Positions 28,201-35,895 of a stretch of DNA of 64,000 bases are shown here, in pieces. Within the stretch, counting starts at the first letter, position 1, and the number at the start of each line of letters is the position of its first letter. The position numbers and the translations under genes are program-made. The notes beneath the pieces are model-generated. The model was given only the letters and a program-made list of their open reading frames with translations. It had not been told where the DNA came from and searched no databases. Source of the stretch: BRH-c25 sp035627615 (lineage in GTDB: Bacteria; Bacillota; Clostridia; Lutisporales; Lutisporaceae); assembly GCA_035627615.1 (NCBI GenBank), contig DASPLL010000019.1:1-64000 (forward strand), in the 5' to 3' direction.

Positions 28201-28778
28201 AAGCGTACTATTTCCTGGTTTACCAGTGCCTGCTCCTTTATGCCGTGATCCTGAAGCTCCAGATAGAAGTTTCCTTCACCGAATATTTCATTGTATGACA
28301 GCGCTGCATTTTTTGCAGCCTCGTAGTTTCCATTCGTTATATATCCGGGTATAGCACCGGCAAGGCATGCGCTTAATGCAACAAGCCCTCCTGAATACCT
28401 GCGCAGTACTTCCATGTCCACTCTGGGCTTATAGTAGAAGCCCTCAGTAAAGCCCATGGATACCAGCTTTATCAAGTTGTTGTAGCCTTCCTCATTTTTT
28501 GCCAGCAGCACCAGATGGTATTGACCGCTGTCCAGCTTGGGATCCCTGTCCTTCATTGTTCTGCCGGCAACATATACCTCGCAGCCTATCAAAGGTTTTA
28601 TATCATACTTTCGGGCTTGCTTATAAAAATCCACTACGCCATACATTACCCCATGGTCGGTAATAGCTACCGATCCCATACCCAGCTCCTTAGCCTTTGC
28701 AACGAGATCTTCCACCCTGCCGGCTCCATCCAGCAGGCTGTACTCAGTATGTACATGCAGATGAACAAAATTCCTCAT
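25293..28778 (-). CDS. dnaE: DNA polymerase III alpha subunit (DnaE1 type)
   Basis: Replicative polymerase subunit of 1,161 residues. It has an N-terminal PHP domain (FVHLHVHTEYSLLDGAG), a polymerase palm with GPGRGSGAGSLVAYCLGI and the catalytic PDFDVDFCYERR, a fingers region with QLESGGMTQCFKEL, a helix-hairpin-helix region, and a C-terminal OB fold (VTMGGIIVSVKQKATKSNN). The architecture is that of DnaE and not of PolC, which has an inserted exonuclease. ATG at 28778 is preceded by AGGAG at 8 bases; the frame upstream to 28820 overlaps a hairpin and is unlikely to be coding. Confidence 0.96.
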   Translation of the reverse strand: MRNFVHLHVHTEYSLLDGAGRVEDLVAKAKELGMGSVAITDHGVMYGVVDFYKQARKYDIKPLIGCEVYVAGRTMKDRDPKLDSGQYHLVLLAKNEEGYNNLIKLVSMGFTEGFYYKPRVDMEVLRRYSGGLVALSACLAGAIPGYITNGNYEAAKNAALSYNEIFGEGNFYLELQDHGIKEQALVNQEIVRLSRETGIPLVATNDVHYVEKNDAVAQDILLCIQTGKTVEEEDRLKFQGQEFYFKSSDEMYELFKYIPEALENTAKIAEKCNLEFNFGQVHLPAFDVPEGYTSDTYIRKLCYDGLEQKYIEITDELRDRAEYELSVITRMGYADYYLIVWDYVKFAKDNGIMVGPGRGSGAGSLVAYCLGITNIDPIKYKLIFERFLNPERISMPDFDVDFCYERRQEVIDYVVGKYGKDRVAQIITFGTMAARAAIRDVGRALNIPYAQVDLIAKKIPFEIGMTIKRALETNPELKKLYDEDESAKYLIDMSKAVEGMPRHSSTHAAGVVISKKAVTEYVPLQMNEDVITTQFTMGTLEELGLLKMDFLGLRTLTVIRDTLELIRARGIEPVDIDSMDYADANVYKMISQGETYGVFQLESGGMTQCFKELKPNCLEDIIAGISLYRPGAMDQIPKYIKNKHNSDRLQYMHPALEHILDVTYGCIIYQEQVMQIVRDLGGYSMGRSDLVRRAMGKKKADVMAKERENFINGILDENGNVVVAGCVRNGIPAKTAADIFDEVAKFAGYGFNKSHAAAYAIIAYQTAWLKYYYPVEFTAALITSVMGSSKKVAEYIQHCKSLGIEVLPPDANESSVSFTVKDNKIRFGLAAVKNVGINAILSIISARKEKGRFEGLYDFLQKIDYSVINKRTVESLIKCGAFDCFGVYRSRMLAVYEKLMESIQGLKKSNVEGQISFFDTMEDTEDIVGNIYPEINEYPKRNLLAMEKEMLGLYISGHPLEEYKSELEASVTITTAELATDMEAEEQGDGVDFELDGKRVTMGGIIVSVKQKATKSNNMMAFMELEDLYGTLEVIVFPKIFERYRSLLVQDTIVLVDGRISQKEEEAAKIICDAIKPLKKHTGKKLYIKINTGLQPDIIEKLKKVLTVYKGVQQVILVNEANKINGKSQIMKADSSIWVDINDKLLEELKEVAGSECVAVK

Positions 28779-28802
28779 AATTATTTCTCCTATTTTATGA
28801 AA

Positions 28803-28828
28803 AAGCACATATGAAAACATATGCGCTT
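28803..28828 (-). terminator. Hairpin with U run in the dnaE leader
   Basis: On the minus strand AAGCGCATATG, a TTTT loop and CATATGTGCTT form an 11-bp stem (one G-U), followed by TTTC. It lies only 25 bp upstream of the dnaE start. It could be the last terminator of the glcK-pgi-cheX-like operon or an attenuator in the dnaE leader. Confidence 0.55.
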
Positions 28829-28890
28829 GTATTCTCCGGTTTAATCCCTATAATATTATGATATTACAAAAACCCCCTTACTTCAATACA

Positions 28891-28924
28891 AAATGCGCAA
28901 AAACCATAAGGTCTCAGCGCATTT
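28891..28924 (-). terminator. Hairpin downstream of the CheX-like gene
   Basis: AAATGCGC (28891-28898) pairs with GCGCATTT (28917-28924), with an inner ACC/GGT pairing. It starts 6 bp beyond the CheX-like stop. The T content after it is weak. Confidence 0.5.
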
Positions 28925-28929
28925 AAATA

Positions 28930-29430
28930 CTATGCCACAATATCCGAAGAGATGAAGCTTATGCTCACACTGCCAAGACTGCAGTCAATGGCGCATGTCC
29001 ATATCCCTGTCTCTGCATATCTAAATGCTGCATACTGACTGGATATTGTCATGGGAGAGTCTATTTTCACATACTCTTCAATATCAGGAAACTTTTTAAT
29101 AGAGTTCCCCAATATTATATTAGAGCATTCTGCAAGTGTATCCTCAATAAATTCATCAATCTCATCCTCAGTCATATTACCCATTACAAAATTTCTGACG
29201 ATAGCCCTTATAAGCTGATGATCCATACTGACGACAAACTTGCCGTTAACTATTCCCTTCAGATTTATAAACGAGGATACATCTCTGAGTACCAATCTAT
29301 CTACTTGATGTAGTTCCAACGCCTTTAAAGATTTTTTGGAAAGTCCGGTCTGATCGGCAATAAAACCCCTGGTAGTCATTACCAACGGATTCATTATATC
29401 CGAAACAGATATTTCAAGTACTTTAGACAA
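28930..29430 (-). CDS. CheX-like chemotaxis phosphatase family protein
   Basis: From the TTG at 29430 the protein is 166 residues. The segment LAECSNIILGNSIKKFPDI carries the E-x-x-N signature of the CheC/CheX/FliY phosphatases, followed by the typical strand region up to ISFISSDIVA. CheX proteins remove phosphate from CheY-like receivers. The open frame extends to 29544, but GGGAGGGG lies 7 bases before the TTG, and the shorter protein matches CheX length. It follows glcK and pgi and no other chemotaxis gene is present, so its partner receiver is unknown. Family assignment is by motif only. Confidence 0.7.
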   Translation of the reverse strand: MSKVLEISVSDIMNPLVMTTRGFIADQTGLSKKSLKALELHQVDRLVLRDVSSFINLKGIVNGKFVVSMDHQLIRAIVRNFVMGNMTEDEIDEFIEDTLAECSNIILGNSIKKFPDIEEYVKIDSPMTISSQYAAFRYAETGIWTCAIDCSLGSVSISFISSDIVA

Positions 29431-29553
29431 ACCAGTACCCCTCCCTGACAATTCTATTGCAATAGTATACATTGTGGAGTAATAACCAATTCCCAAAGCA
29501 ATACGCACATCTCTATTATTACTATTTTCACCACATAATGTCAAAACATTTTT

Positions 29554-30897
29554 TTACTTTAGTCTCTTATTAAGCTCTTCACCCAGTTTTTCGTAACCTG
29601 ATTTGCCCAGGAGCGCAAACATGTTCTTCTTGTACTCCTCTACCCCAGGCTGATCGAAAGGATTCACTCCCAACAGATAACCGCTTATGCCGCATGCTTT
29701 TTCAAAGAAATATACCAGCTTTCCGAAATAATACTCGTTTATTTCGGGGATATTCAGCACATTTATTGGCACTCCACCGTCCATATGAGCCAGCATGGTG
29801 CCCTGGAAAGCCTTTTTATTAACGTAATCCATGGTCTTACCGCTTAAAAAGTTCAAGCCGTCAAGATTTTCCTCATCATTTATTATCTCCGCTTCCAGTT
29901 TGGGTTTTTCCACATTGAGAATGGTTTCAAACATATTTCTTGTACCGTCCTGCAGGAACTGACCCAGGGAATGCAGATCAGTGGAGAAATCCATTGAAGC
30001 GGGGAAAATGCCTTTCCCGTCTTTTCCTTCACTTTCGCCATAAAGCTGCTTCCACCACTCGGCAAAGAAATGCAGAGAAGGCTCATAGTTTATCATGACT
30101 TCTATAACCTTGCCCCTTCTGCCGAGTATGTTTCTTACGGCTGCATACTGGTAGCATGAGTTTTTTCCCAACTCCGGCTCACTGTACTCCTTCCATGCAT
30201 CTTGTGCACCTCCAAGCATGCTCTTTATATCAATTCCCGAGGCAGCTATAGGCAGTAGTCCTACAGGTGTCAGCACCGAATATCTGCCTCCGATATCATC
30301 TGCAATCACAAAGGTTTCGTAGCCTTCAGCGGATGCAAGCTTTTTCAGTGCACCTCTTGAAGCATCCGTAATTGCATAAATCCTCTTAGCTGCTTCAGTC
30401 CCTCCATATTTCTCCTCAAGGTATGCCTTCACAAATCTGAAGGCAATAGCAGGTTCTGTTGTAGTTCCGGATTTTGAGATCACACAGGCACTGATGCTTT
30501 TTCCTTCTATAGCTTCCATAAGCTGCTTGAAGTATGTTCCGCTTATATTGTTCCCAAGGAAATAAATTTCGGGAGAATTCCTCTTGTTCTTAGGCAGCAG
30601 GTTATGGAAGGAATGTCCCAGCAGCTCCACCGCAGCCCTTGCACCAAGATATGAGCCTCCGATGCCTATTACCAGCAGCACCTCTGAAAAATCCTTTATC
30701 CTTTGGGCCGCCTTCAGAATTCTGTTAAATTCATCCTTATCATAATTTCCGGGATAATCCACCCAGCCTAAAAAATCATTTCCTGCACCTGTCTTCCCAT
30801 GAAGCATGTCATGGGCGGACTTTACATATCCTCCCATATAATCTATCTCATGAGCTTTAACCATAGAATTGGAATAATCCAAACCAAGCTTTTTCAT
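29554..30897 (-). CDS. pgi: Glucose-6-phosphate isomerase
   Basis: Interconverts glucose-6-phosphate and fructose-6-phosphate. The 447-residue length is that of the short bacterial form found in Firmicutes. Visible motifs: VIGIGGSYLGARA near residue 77, VISKSGTTTEPAIAF for the sugar phosphate site, FVIADDIGGRYSVLTPVGLLP, and near the C-terminus GVNPFDQPGVEEYKKNMF. It begins 16 bp after glcK ends, so the pair makes glucose-6-phosphate and passes it into glycolysis. GAGAGG precedes the ATG. Confidence 0.96.
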   Translation of the reverse strand: MKKLGLDYSNSMVKAHEIDYMGGYVKSAHDMLHGKTGAGNDFLGWVDYPGNYDKDEFNRILKAAQRIKDFSEVLLVIGIGGSYLGARAAVELLGHSFHNLLPKNKRNSPEIYFLGNNISGTYFKQLMEAIEGKSISACVISKSGTTTEPAIAFRFVKAYLEEKYGGTEAAKRIYAITDASRGALKKLASAEGYETFVIADDIGGRYSVLTPVGLLPIAASGIDIKSMLGGAQDAWKEYSEPELGKNSCYQYAAVRNILGRRGKVIEVMINYEPSLHFFAEWWKQLYGESEGKDGKGIFPASMDFSTDLHSLGQFLQDGTRNMFETILNVEKPKLEAEIINDEENLDGLNFLSGKTMDYVNKKAFQGTMLAHMDGGVPINVLNIPEINEYYFGKLVYFFEKACGISGYLLGVNPFDQPGVEEYKKNMFALLGKSGYEKLGEELNKRLK

Positions 30898-30913
30898 AAT
30901 TTAGCCTCTCTCT

Positions 30914-31864
30914 TTACATATTATTGCCCAGGAAAGCCGCTCCCAATATCCCCGCTTCATTTCCCAACTGTGCCAGCACGATATCCCCATACTTGATGTT
31001 AGGTGTGAAGAACATCTTCTCCACCTCAGACTTCAGCCTCTCTATGAGGTAGTCACCCGCTTTGGATACCCCGCCGCCTATCGCTATTATTTCAGGATCC
31101 AGTATATTGCATATGTTTATAATACCTATGGAAAGATATCTGATCATCCTGTCTACCGTTTCCTTGCCCAGAGAATCGCCTTCCTTTGCAGCATCGAAAA
31201 TGATCTTTGCATTTATATTCTCCACAAAGCCTGCAGCTTTATCCATGATTACCGACTTTACTCCGTCTTTCTCAAGTCTGTGCGCTGCATATTTTATCAT
31301 TGCAGTTGCTGAGGCAAAAGTCTCCAGGCAGCCATTGTTACCACAGTTGCAGTCATAGAAATTATCTCCTATTATCATGTGTCCAATTTCAGAGCCGGCG
31401 AAGTGGCCTCCGCTGTACACCTTATGGTTTATTATAATTCCACTGCCTATGCCGGTGCCTATTGTAAGAAATACTGAATCCGACACCCCTTTTGTCGAGC
31501 CGAAAAGGCTTTCAGCCAGACCCGCGACAGTAGCATCATTTTCAATATACACCGGCTTTCTAAAATACTCCTGCAGCTCAGCTCCCAATGGGATATTGTT
31601 CCAGAATAAATTAGTACAGTATATGACATAGCCGCTTTTATAATTCATAAGTCCCGGCGCCCCAATACCTATGGATTCTATATCCTCAACTCTGCTTCCG
31701 TGATCTGAAAGCAGCTTTTCTATCTGCTTTATCATATCCCCGATAATAAGCTTGTAATCCCTGCCTACCTTTGTATCTATGGAAGACTGGATAAGTATCC
31801 TTCCAGTCCGGTCTACCAGGCCTGCTTTTATTGCCGTACCTCCCAGGTCAATTCCGACTAACAT
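30914..31864 (-). CDS. glcK: ROK family glucokinase
   Basis: Phosphorylates glucose with ATP. The 316-residue ROK protein starts MLVGIDLGGTAIKAGLVD (phosphate loop). It has the sugar-binding GSEIGHMIIG and the zinc motif CNCGNNGCLETFAS, plus the ATP loop TIGTGIGSGIIINHK. GGAGGTG is 6 bases before the ATG at 31864; the frame upstream to 31918 runs into repeat R9. In this locus it would phosphorylate the glucose released by cellobiose phosphorolysis (reaction: cellobiose + Pi gives glucose-1-phosphate + glucose). Other ROK sugar kinases cannot be excluded. Confidence 0.9.
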   Translation of the reverse strand: MLVGIDLGGTAIKAGLVDRTGRILIQSSIDTKVGRDYKLIIGDMIKQIEKLLSDHGSRVEDIESIGIGAPGLMNYKSGYVIYCTNLFWNNIPLGAELQEYFRKPVYIENDATVAGLAESLFGSTKGVSDSVFLTIGTGIGSGIIINHKVYSGGHFAGSEIGHMIIGDNFYDCNCGNNGCLETFASATAMIKYAAHRLEKDGVKSVIMDKAAGFVENINAKIIFDAAKEGDSLGKETVDRMIRYLSIGIINICNILDPEIIAIGGGVSKAGDYLIERLKSEVEKMFFTPNIKYGDIVLAQLGNEAGILGAAFLGNNM

Positions 31865-31898
31865 TGCTGCACCTCCGAAAATGTAAATTCTATCCAAA

Positions 31899-31972
31899 AC
31901 CCTTGTGCGGGCGAACACTGTTCGCCCCTACATTCGAAACCTCGAAACCCCGCAGCCTCGTAGCCCCGAAAC
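31899..31972. repeat. Composite intergenic repeat R9 (palindrome plus 8-bp units)
   Basis: The hairpin GGGCGAAC-ACT-GTTCGCCC at 31909-31927 is flanked by TTGTGC and CTAC, as in R6 and R7. Five tandem 8-mers follow at 31933-31972 (TTCGAAAC, CTCGAAAC, CCCGCAGC, CTCGTAGC, CCCGAAAC). The array ends 6 bp before the HD-GYP stop at 31978. Confidence 0.8.
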
Positions 31973-31977
31973 CTATA

Positions 31978-33045
31978 TTATATATCATCAATAATTTCAC
32001 TTATCAGGAGTGTATTGTTCTTTGTCAGGTCAATCTCTGTAAACTCTCTGGGCATCTGGCCTTCTCTGTCGACAAGTATTCTGACAATCGGCCTGTTGGG
32101 ATATTTCTTGTTTACATCCACTACTATGGCTTTCTCTCCGTCATTCAGAAGGACACAGGTTCCGGGAGGATATATCGTTATATGCTCAATAAAATTCCTT
32201 ACTATATTGTAGTCGAAATGGTGGTCTCCCATTCCAACAAGATACTCAACAGCTTCATTTATATTAACCCTTTTCTTGTACACCCTGTCCGAGGTCATGG
32301 CATCATATACATCAGCAATGGATACTATCCTGGAAAACTCATGTATCTCTTCACCTCTGAGACCCAAAGGATAGCCTTCTCCATCATATCTCTCATGATG
32401 AGTCAGGGCTATATAGCTGGCATAGGTACTCAGCATCATGCTCTTCTTAAGCAGTTCATAGCCATAGCTTGTATGCTTTTTTATAATATTGAATTCTTCT
32501 GCCGTCAGCACTCCCGGTTTATTCAATATTTCAGCGGGTAGCTTTATTTTCCCCACATCGTGCAGCATTGCACCTATTCCAAGCTCCCTGAGCTTCCCCT
32601 CGTCATATCTCATGGAAATGCCTGTGATCAGAGACAATACACATACATTGACACTATGGCCGAAGGTATACTGATCATTGCTCTTTAAATCCTGCAGATT
32701 TACCATAGTGTCCTTTACATCCATAAGCTCATCAATCATTTTGCACACACTGTTCCTGACAGGCTTAACATCCAATGAACTTCCATATCTGATGCTGTCC
32801 ATTGCATTTTTGATGTTGACCCTGGCTTCAAACCTTGTCTCTTCTGATATAACATCGTTGAGAACTATATCCCGGCTTATTTCATCCTCGATGTAAAGCT
32901 CTCTTATACCTAACTCCTTGAACTTCGCTATATATGAATTCTTCAGTATGATACCTGCATTCAGCAGTATATTTCCATCATAGCTGTGCAGAGTCCTGGC
33001 AAGGATCATCCCTTCCTTTAATTTCTCAACCAGAATCTTTCTCAT
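31978..33045 (-). CDS. HD-GYP domain protein, probable cyclic-di-GMP phosphodiesterase
   Basis: A 355-residue cytoplasmic protein. The C-terminal HD-GYP domain has MLHDVGKIKLP, the following HTSYGYELL, ALTHHERYDGEGYP with GLRGEEI, and ISIADVYDAMTSDRVY. All metal-binding His/Asp positions appear present, so hydrolysis of cyclic di-GMP is likely. The N-terminal 100 residues carry a small region common in clostridial HD-GYP proteins (LKEGMILARTLHSYDGNILL). There is no receiver or membrane segment. The start ATG at 33045 has a run of eight G as Shine-Dalgarno site. Confidence 0.88.
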   Translation of the reverse strand: MRKILVEKLKEGMILARTLHSYDGNILLNAGIILKNSYIAKFKELGIRELYIEDEISRDIVLNDVISEETRFEARVNIKNAMDSIRYGSSLDVKPVRNSVCKMIDELMDVKDTMVNLQDLKSNDQYTFGHSVNVCVLSLITGISMRYDEGKLRELGIGAMLHDVGKIKLPAEILNKPGVLTAEEFNIIKKHTSYGYELLKKSMMLSTYASYIALTHHERYDGEGYPLGLRGEEIHEFSRIVSIADVYDAMTSDRVYKKRVNINEAVEYLVGMGDHHFDYNIVRNFIEHITIYPPGTCVLLNDGEKAIVVDVNKKYPNRPIVRILVDREGQMPREFTEIDLTKNNTLLISEIIDDI

Positions 33046-33113
33046 ACTAACCCCCCCCAAAAAAGGTAGTGAAACATAGGGCTTGTCCCAAAACACTTGC
33101 TGCCTTAAACAAC

Positions 33114-33142
33114 ATTATAACACAAATGGAAATATTGTGTAA
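33114..33142 (-). promoter_or_regulatory. Extended -10 promoter of the HD-GYP gene
   Basis: The minus strand has TGTTATAAT (-10 hexamer at 33114-33119) with TTACAC 17 bp upstream. The gap to the start codon is about 60 bp. Confidence 0.6.
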
Positions 33143-33144
33143 AA

Positions 33145-34101
33145 CTATTCTCTACGCCTGTCTCTGAGGTTTTCTGCTATCTGATCCAGCTTTCTGAGTC
33201 TATGGTTTACTCCTGACTTGCCAACTTGAGGACTCATCATTTCCCCCAGTTCTTTAAGACTTGCTTCTTTATACTCCAGCCTAAGCTCAGCAATTTCCGC
33301 AAGACCTGCCGGCAATTTATCCAAACCCATCGCATCCTTGATATAAATAATATTCTCAATCTGCCTTAATGATGCGTTGAGGGTCTTATCCAGGTTTGCA
33401 GTTTCACAATTCACAATCCTGTTTACGTTGTTGCGCATTTCTTTGTATATTCTTACATTCTCCAGGCTCAAGAGAGCATTGTGTGCTCCGATGATATTGA
33501 GAAATTTTACAATGTGCTCCCCTTCCTTTATATAAACCACATGATTCCCTTTTCTGGCCACTACCTTTGCCCCAAGCTCGTAATGATTAAGCAGTTCTTT
33601 AATGTCTTCGGCAAAATCTTCATTATTTGTTACCAATTCAAGATGATAGGTCTTCTCAGGGTCACTTATCGATCCGCCTCCCAGGAAAACTCCCCTGAGA
33701 TAGACTTTTTTACAGCAGGCTTTTTTTATAAGCTGGTGAGGCAGTTTATAATTCAGCTTCAGACCTTTTTCACTATCCTGCAGTATTCCTGTCATTTTAA
33801 GTATTTCAAGGGAACCCATATCAGAGTCAATATACAGGGTATAATTATTATTCTTTTTAAGATGCTTGTTTTTTCTGACCACTACTCTGGTATTGATCTC
33901 ATAGCAACTCTTCAGGAGTGAAAACAGCATTCTTGCTATTGAAGCATTCTCAGTGGAAAGCCTGACTCCTATCTTATTCACTCCATGTATCTGAACTGTT
34001 CCGGTCATTTTAATAAGTGCTGACAGCAAAGCAAGCTGACAGCACTTATTCGTAACCACTATTTTTGATATTTCATTCTTTGTTATGGAAGAAAAGGTCA
34101 T
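33145..34101 (-). CDS. whiA: WhiA, DNA-binding regulator of division and sporulation
   Basis: A 318-residue protein with the two WhiA parts. The N-terminal region resembles degenerate LAGLIDADG homing endonucleases (KVYLRGVFLGGGSISDPEKTYHLE). The C-terminal helix-turn-helix includes LKELGEMMSPQVGKSGVNHR. Members bind DNA and affect cell division and chromosome handling; nuclease residues are absent in the family. The start ATG is preceded by GAGGTG. Its stop is 43 bp from the HD-GYP promoter. It lies downstream of lepB, yvcK and rapZ with gaps below 20 bp between yvcK, lepB and whiA. Confidence 0.95.
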   Translation of the reverse strand: MTFSSITKNEISKIVVTNKCCQLALLSALIKMTGTVQIHGVNKIGVRLSTENASIARMLFSLLKSCYEINTRVVVRKNKHLKKNNNYTLYIDSDMGSLEILKMTGILQDSEKGLKLNYKLPHQLIKKACCKKVYLRGVFLGGGSISDPEKTYHLELVTNNEDFAEDIKELLNHYELGAKVVARKGNHVVYIKEGEHIVKFLNIIGAHNALLSLENVRIYKEMRNNVNRIVNCETANLDKTLNASLRQIENIIYIKDAMGLDKLPAGLAEIAELRLEYKEASLKELGEMMSPQVGKSGVNHRLRKLDQIAENLRDRRRE

Positions 34102-34113
34102 ACTAGCACCTCA

Positions 34114-34638
34114 TTATTTCACAATTCCAATTTTATTAACAGGCCATATTCTAAACACTGCTTTGCCTACAATATTGCTCCGGTTGACAAAACCGACGGT
34201 ATCAGACCTGCTGTCCCTGCTGTGAAGCCTGTTATCACCCATTACAAAGTACTTGCCCTCAGGCACCTTGGATTTTACAAAACCATTGTCCTGAGTAGGC
34301 ACCTCTGTATAATCAGGTCTCAGTTCTTTTTCATCTATATATACCCTGTTGTCCCTTATATCAATGACTTCACCTGGAAGCCCGATTGCTCTCTTAATCA
34401 AATATTTGTTCTCCAGTTCATCCTTAAGCACTACAATATCTCCTCTGTCAGGATCGGAAAACAGATAGTTCACCTTTGCAATTACCAGTATCTGTCCTTC
34501 ATGCAGCGTAGGCTCCATTGATATCTGATTGACCAGTGCTATTTGAAACACATAGGTCTTTAGTACAAAAGCGATTACAAACGCTGATATTATCAGCTTT
34601 ATCCATGATATTACTTCTTTTTTCACATTTTCATCCAA
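34114..34638 (-). CDS. lepB: Signal peptidase I
   Basis: Membrane protease that cleaves signal peptides of secreted proteins. It has 174 residues with one N-terminal membrane segment (about 12-30). The catalytic serine S40 is in QISMEPTLHEG and the catalytic lysine K82 in YLIKRAIGLPGE. The box GDNRLHSRDSR is followed by GKAVFRIWP. The start is TTG at 34638: AAAGGGGAG lies 6 bases upstream and no in-frame ATG fits. Its position between yvcK and whiA is not the usual order. Confidence 0.95.
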   Translation of the reverse strand: MDENVKKEVISWIKLIISAFVIAFVLKTYVFQIALVNQISMEPTLHEGQILVIAKVNYLFSDPDRGDIVVLKDELENKYLIKRAIGLPGEVIDIRDNRVYIDEKELRPDYTEVPTQDNGFVKSKVPEGKYFVMGDNRLHSRDSRSDTVGFVNRSNIVGKAVFRIWPVNKIGIVK

Positions 34639-34654
34639 GCCAATCTCCCCTTTG

Positions 34655-35740
34655 CTAATTTCTTTTGCTCTTCTTCAACAAGCTGCTGATAAGATAATAA
34701 TCAAGCAGCCTCTTCTTATCCTTCTGGAGCCTCTCTTCATTCAACAGCTTGAATATCTGCGCTGCCAATTCGTTAAAATTATGCCTCAGATATCCGTTCT
34801 CAATGCTTACATAGTTACCAGCAAGAACCTTGATTCCCATATCAGCTATTATATCATAGTCTATCACAACCGGAGAAGCATCTTCGGTTCTGTACTTATC
34901 CAAAAATATCTGCGGTATTTTTCCTGTATTGGCGATAGCATAGTCAATAAGAAGCTTATTCCCATGATCATTAATTGCCTTGATATGCTCAGAAAGACTG
35001 TAGCCAATAGTTTCTCCCATTTGTGTCATTATATTGCTCACATATATCTTCAAAGCGCCGGAGCTGTTAATAGCTTTTGCTATGTTCTTAACAAGAACAT
35101 TGGGTATTATACTGGTATAGAGACTTCCAGGACCGAGAATGATAACATCGGCATCCTGTATCTCTTTCAAAGCTACCGGTAAAGGTTTGCAATTGCCGGG
35201 TTTCAGAAAAACCCTCCTGATTTTTTTATTCAGCGCTTGCTGCTTTATCGGTATCTGGGATTCCCCCTTGATAACTGTTCCATCCTCCAGCTCCGCATAC
35301 AGCACTACATTTTCAAGAGTCACGGGGAGGACCTTTCCAGTTACGGCCAATACACTGCTTACTTCTCTTATGGCAGCATCAAAGCTGCCGCAGATATCAT
35401 TCATAGCGGCAATGAACAGATTGCCGAAGCTTTGTCCTTTAAGCGACCCTTCTTTAAACCGGTACTGCATAAGCTGTTCCATTATAGGTTCGGTATTGGC
35501 CAGAGAAACTATGCAGTTTCTTATATCTCCCGGAGGGAGGATACCCATATCGTTCCGGAGCAGTCCCGAACCTCCTCCGTCATCTGATACCGTAACAATT
35601 GCAGTTATATTGGATGTATACTTCTTTAAGCCCCTGAGAAGTACCGAAAGCCCTGTGCCTCCTCCTATTGCAACAACTTTTGGGCCACCTGAAATTATTC
35701 CCTTTTCATGCAATATGTTCTTTAAAGAACTGCTTTTCAA
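34655..35740 (-). CDS. yvcK: YvcK, CofD-like gluconeogenesis and morphology factor
   Basis: A 361-residue protein of the YvcK/CofD-like family. It has the nucleotide-sugar-binding start KVVAIGGGTGLSVLLRGLK, TVSDDGGGSGLLR, GDIRNCIVSLAN, and GPGSLYTSIIPNVLV. In Bacillus YvcK binds UDP-sugars and is needed for growth on gluconeogenic carbon and for cell shape. The start is TTG at 35740, with a run of six G 6 bases upstream. It lies in the conserved rapZ-yvcK-whiA order, with lepB interposed. Confidence 0.93.
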   Translation of the reverse strand: MKSSSLKNILHEKGIISGGPKVVAIGGGTGLSVLLRGLKKYTSNITAIVTVSDDGGGSGLLRNDMGILPPGDIRNCIVSLANTEPIMEQLMQYRFKEGSLKGQSFGNLFIAAMNDICGSFDAAIREVSSVLAVTGKVLPVTLENVVLYAELEDGTVIKGESQIPIKQQALNKKIRRVFLKPGNCKPLPVALKEIQDADVIILGPGSLYTSIIPNVLVKNIAKAINSSGALKIYVSNIMTQMGETIGYSLSEHIKAINDHGNKLLIDYAIANTGKIPQIFLDKYRTEDASPVVIDYDIIADMGIKVLAGNYVSIENGYLRHNFNELAAQIFKLLNEERLQKDKKRLLDYYLISSLLKKSKRN

Positions 35741-35759
35741 GCATAACCCCCCTAATTTA

Positions 35760-35886
35760 TAGTCACTAACCGCTAGTCACTAGTCTCTAGAGTTAGGGAG
35801 GGGCTTCGAAGCCTGTGCGGACGGCCACTGGCCGCCCCTACGGAGCCTTGCTCAATCTAGTGACTAGAGTCTAGTGACCAGCGACT
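35760..35886. repeat. Composite intergenic repeat R6 (inverted 7-bp arrays around a palindrome)
   Basis: Left array of 7-mers TAGTCAC, TAACCGC, TAGTCAC, TAGTCTC, TAGAGTT (35760-35794), then a core CTTCGAAGCCTGTGCGG (35804-35820). Next comes the hairpin GGACGGCC-ACT-GGCCGCCC (35819-35838), then a right array in inverse orientation (35854-35885, TCTAGTG/ACTAGAG units). The whole could fold into one long hairpin. It fills the gap between yvcK and rapZ and ends 10 bp from the rapZ stop. Confidence 0.85.
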
Positions 35887-35895
35887 TATCATCAT

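Noticed and set aside
27204..28298. 364-codon plus-strand frame opposite dnaE
   Set aside because: It is antisense to a clearly coding, conserved polymerase gene; the translation lacks family resemblance and is Cys/His/Ile rich like other shadows.
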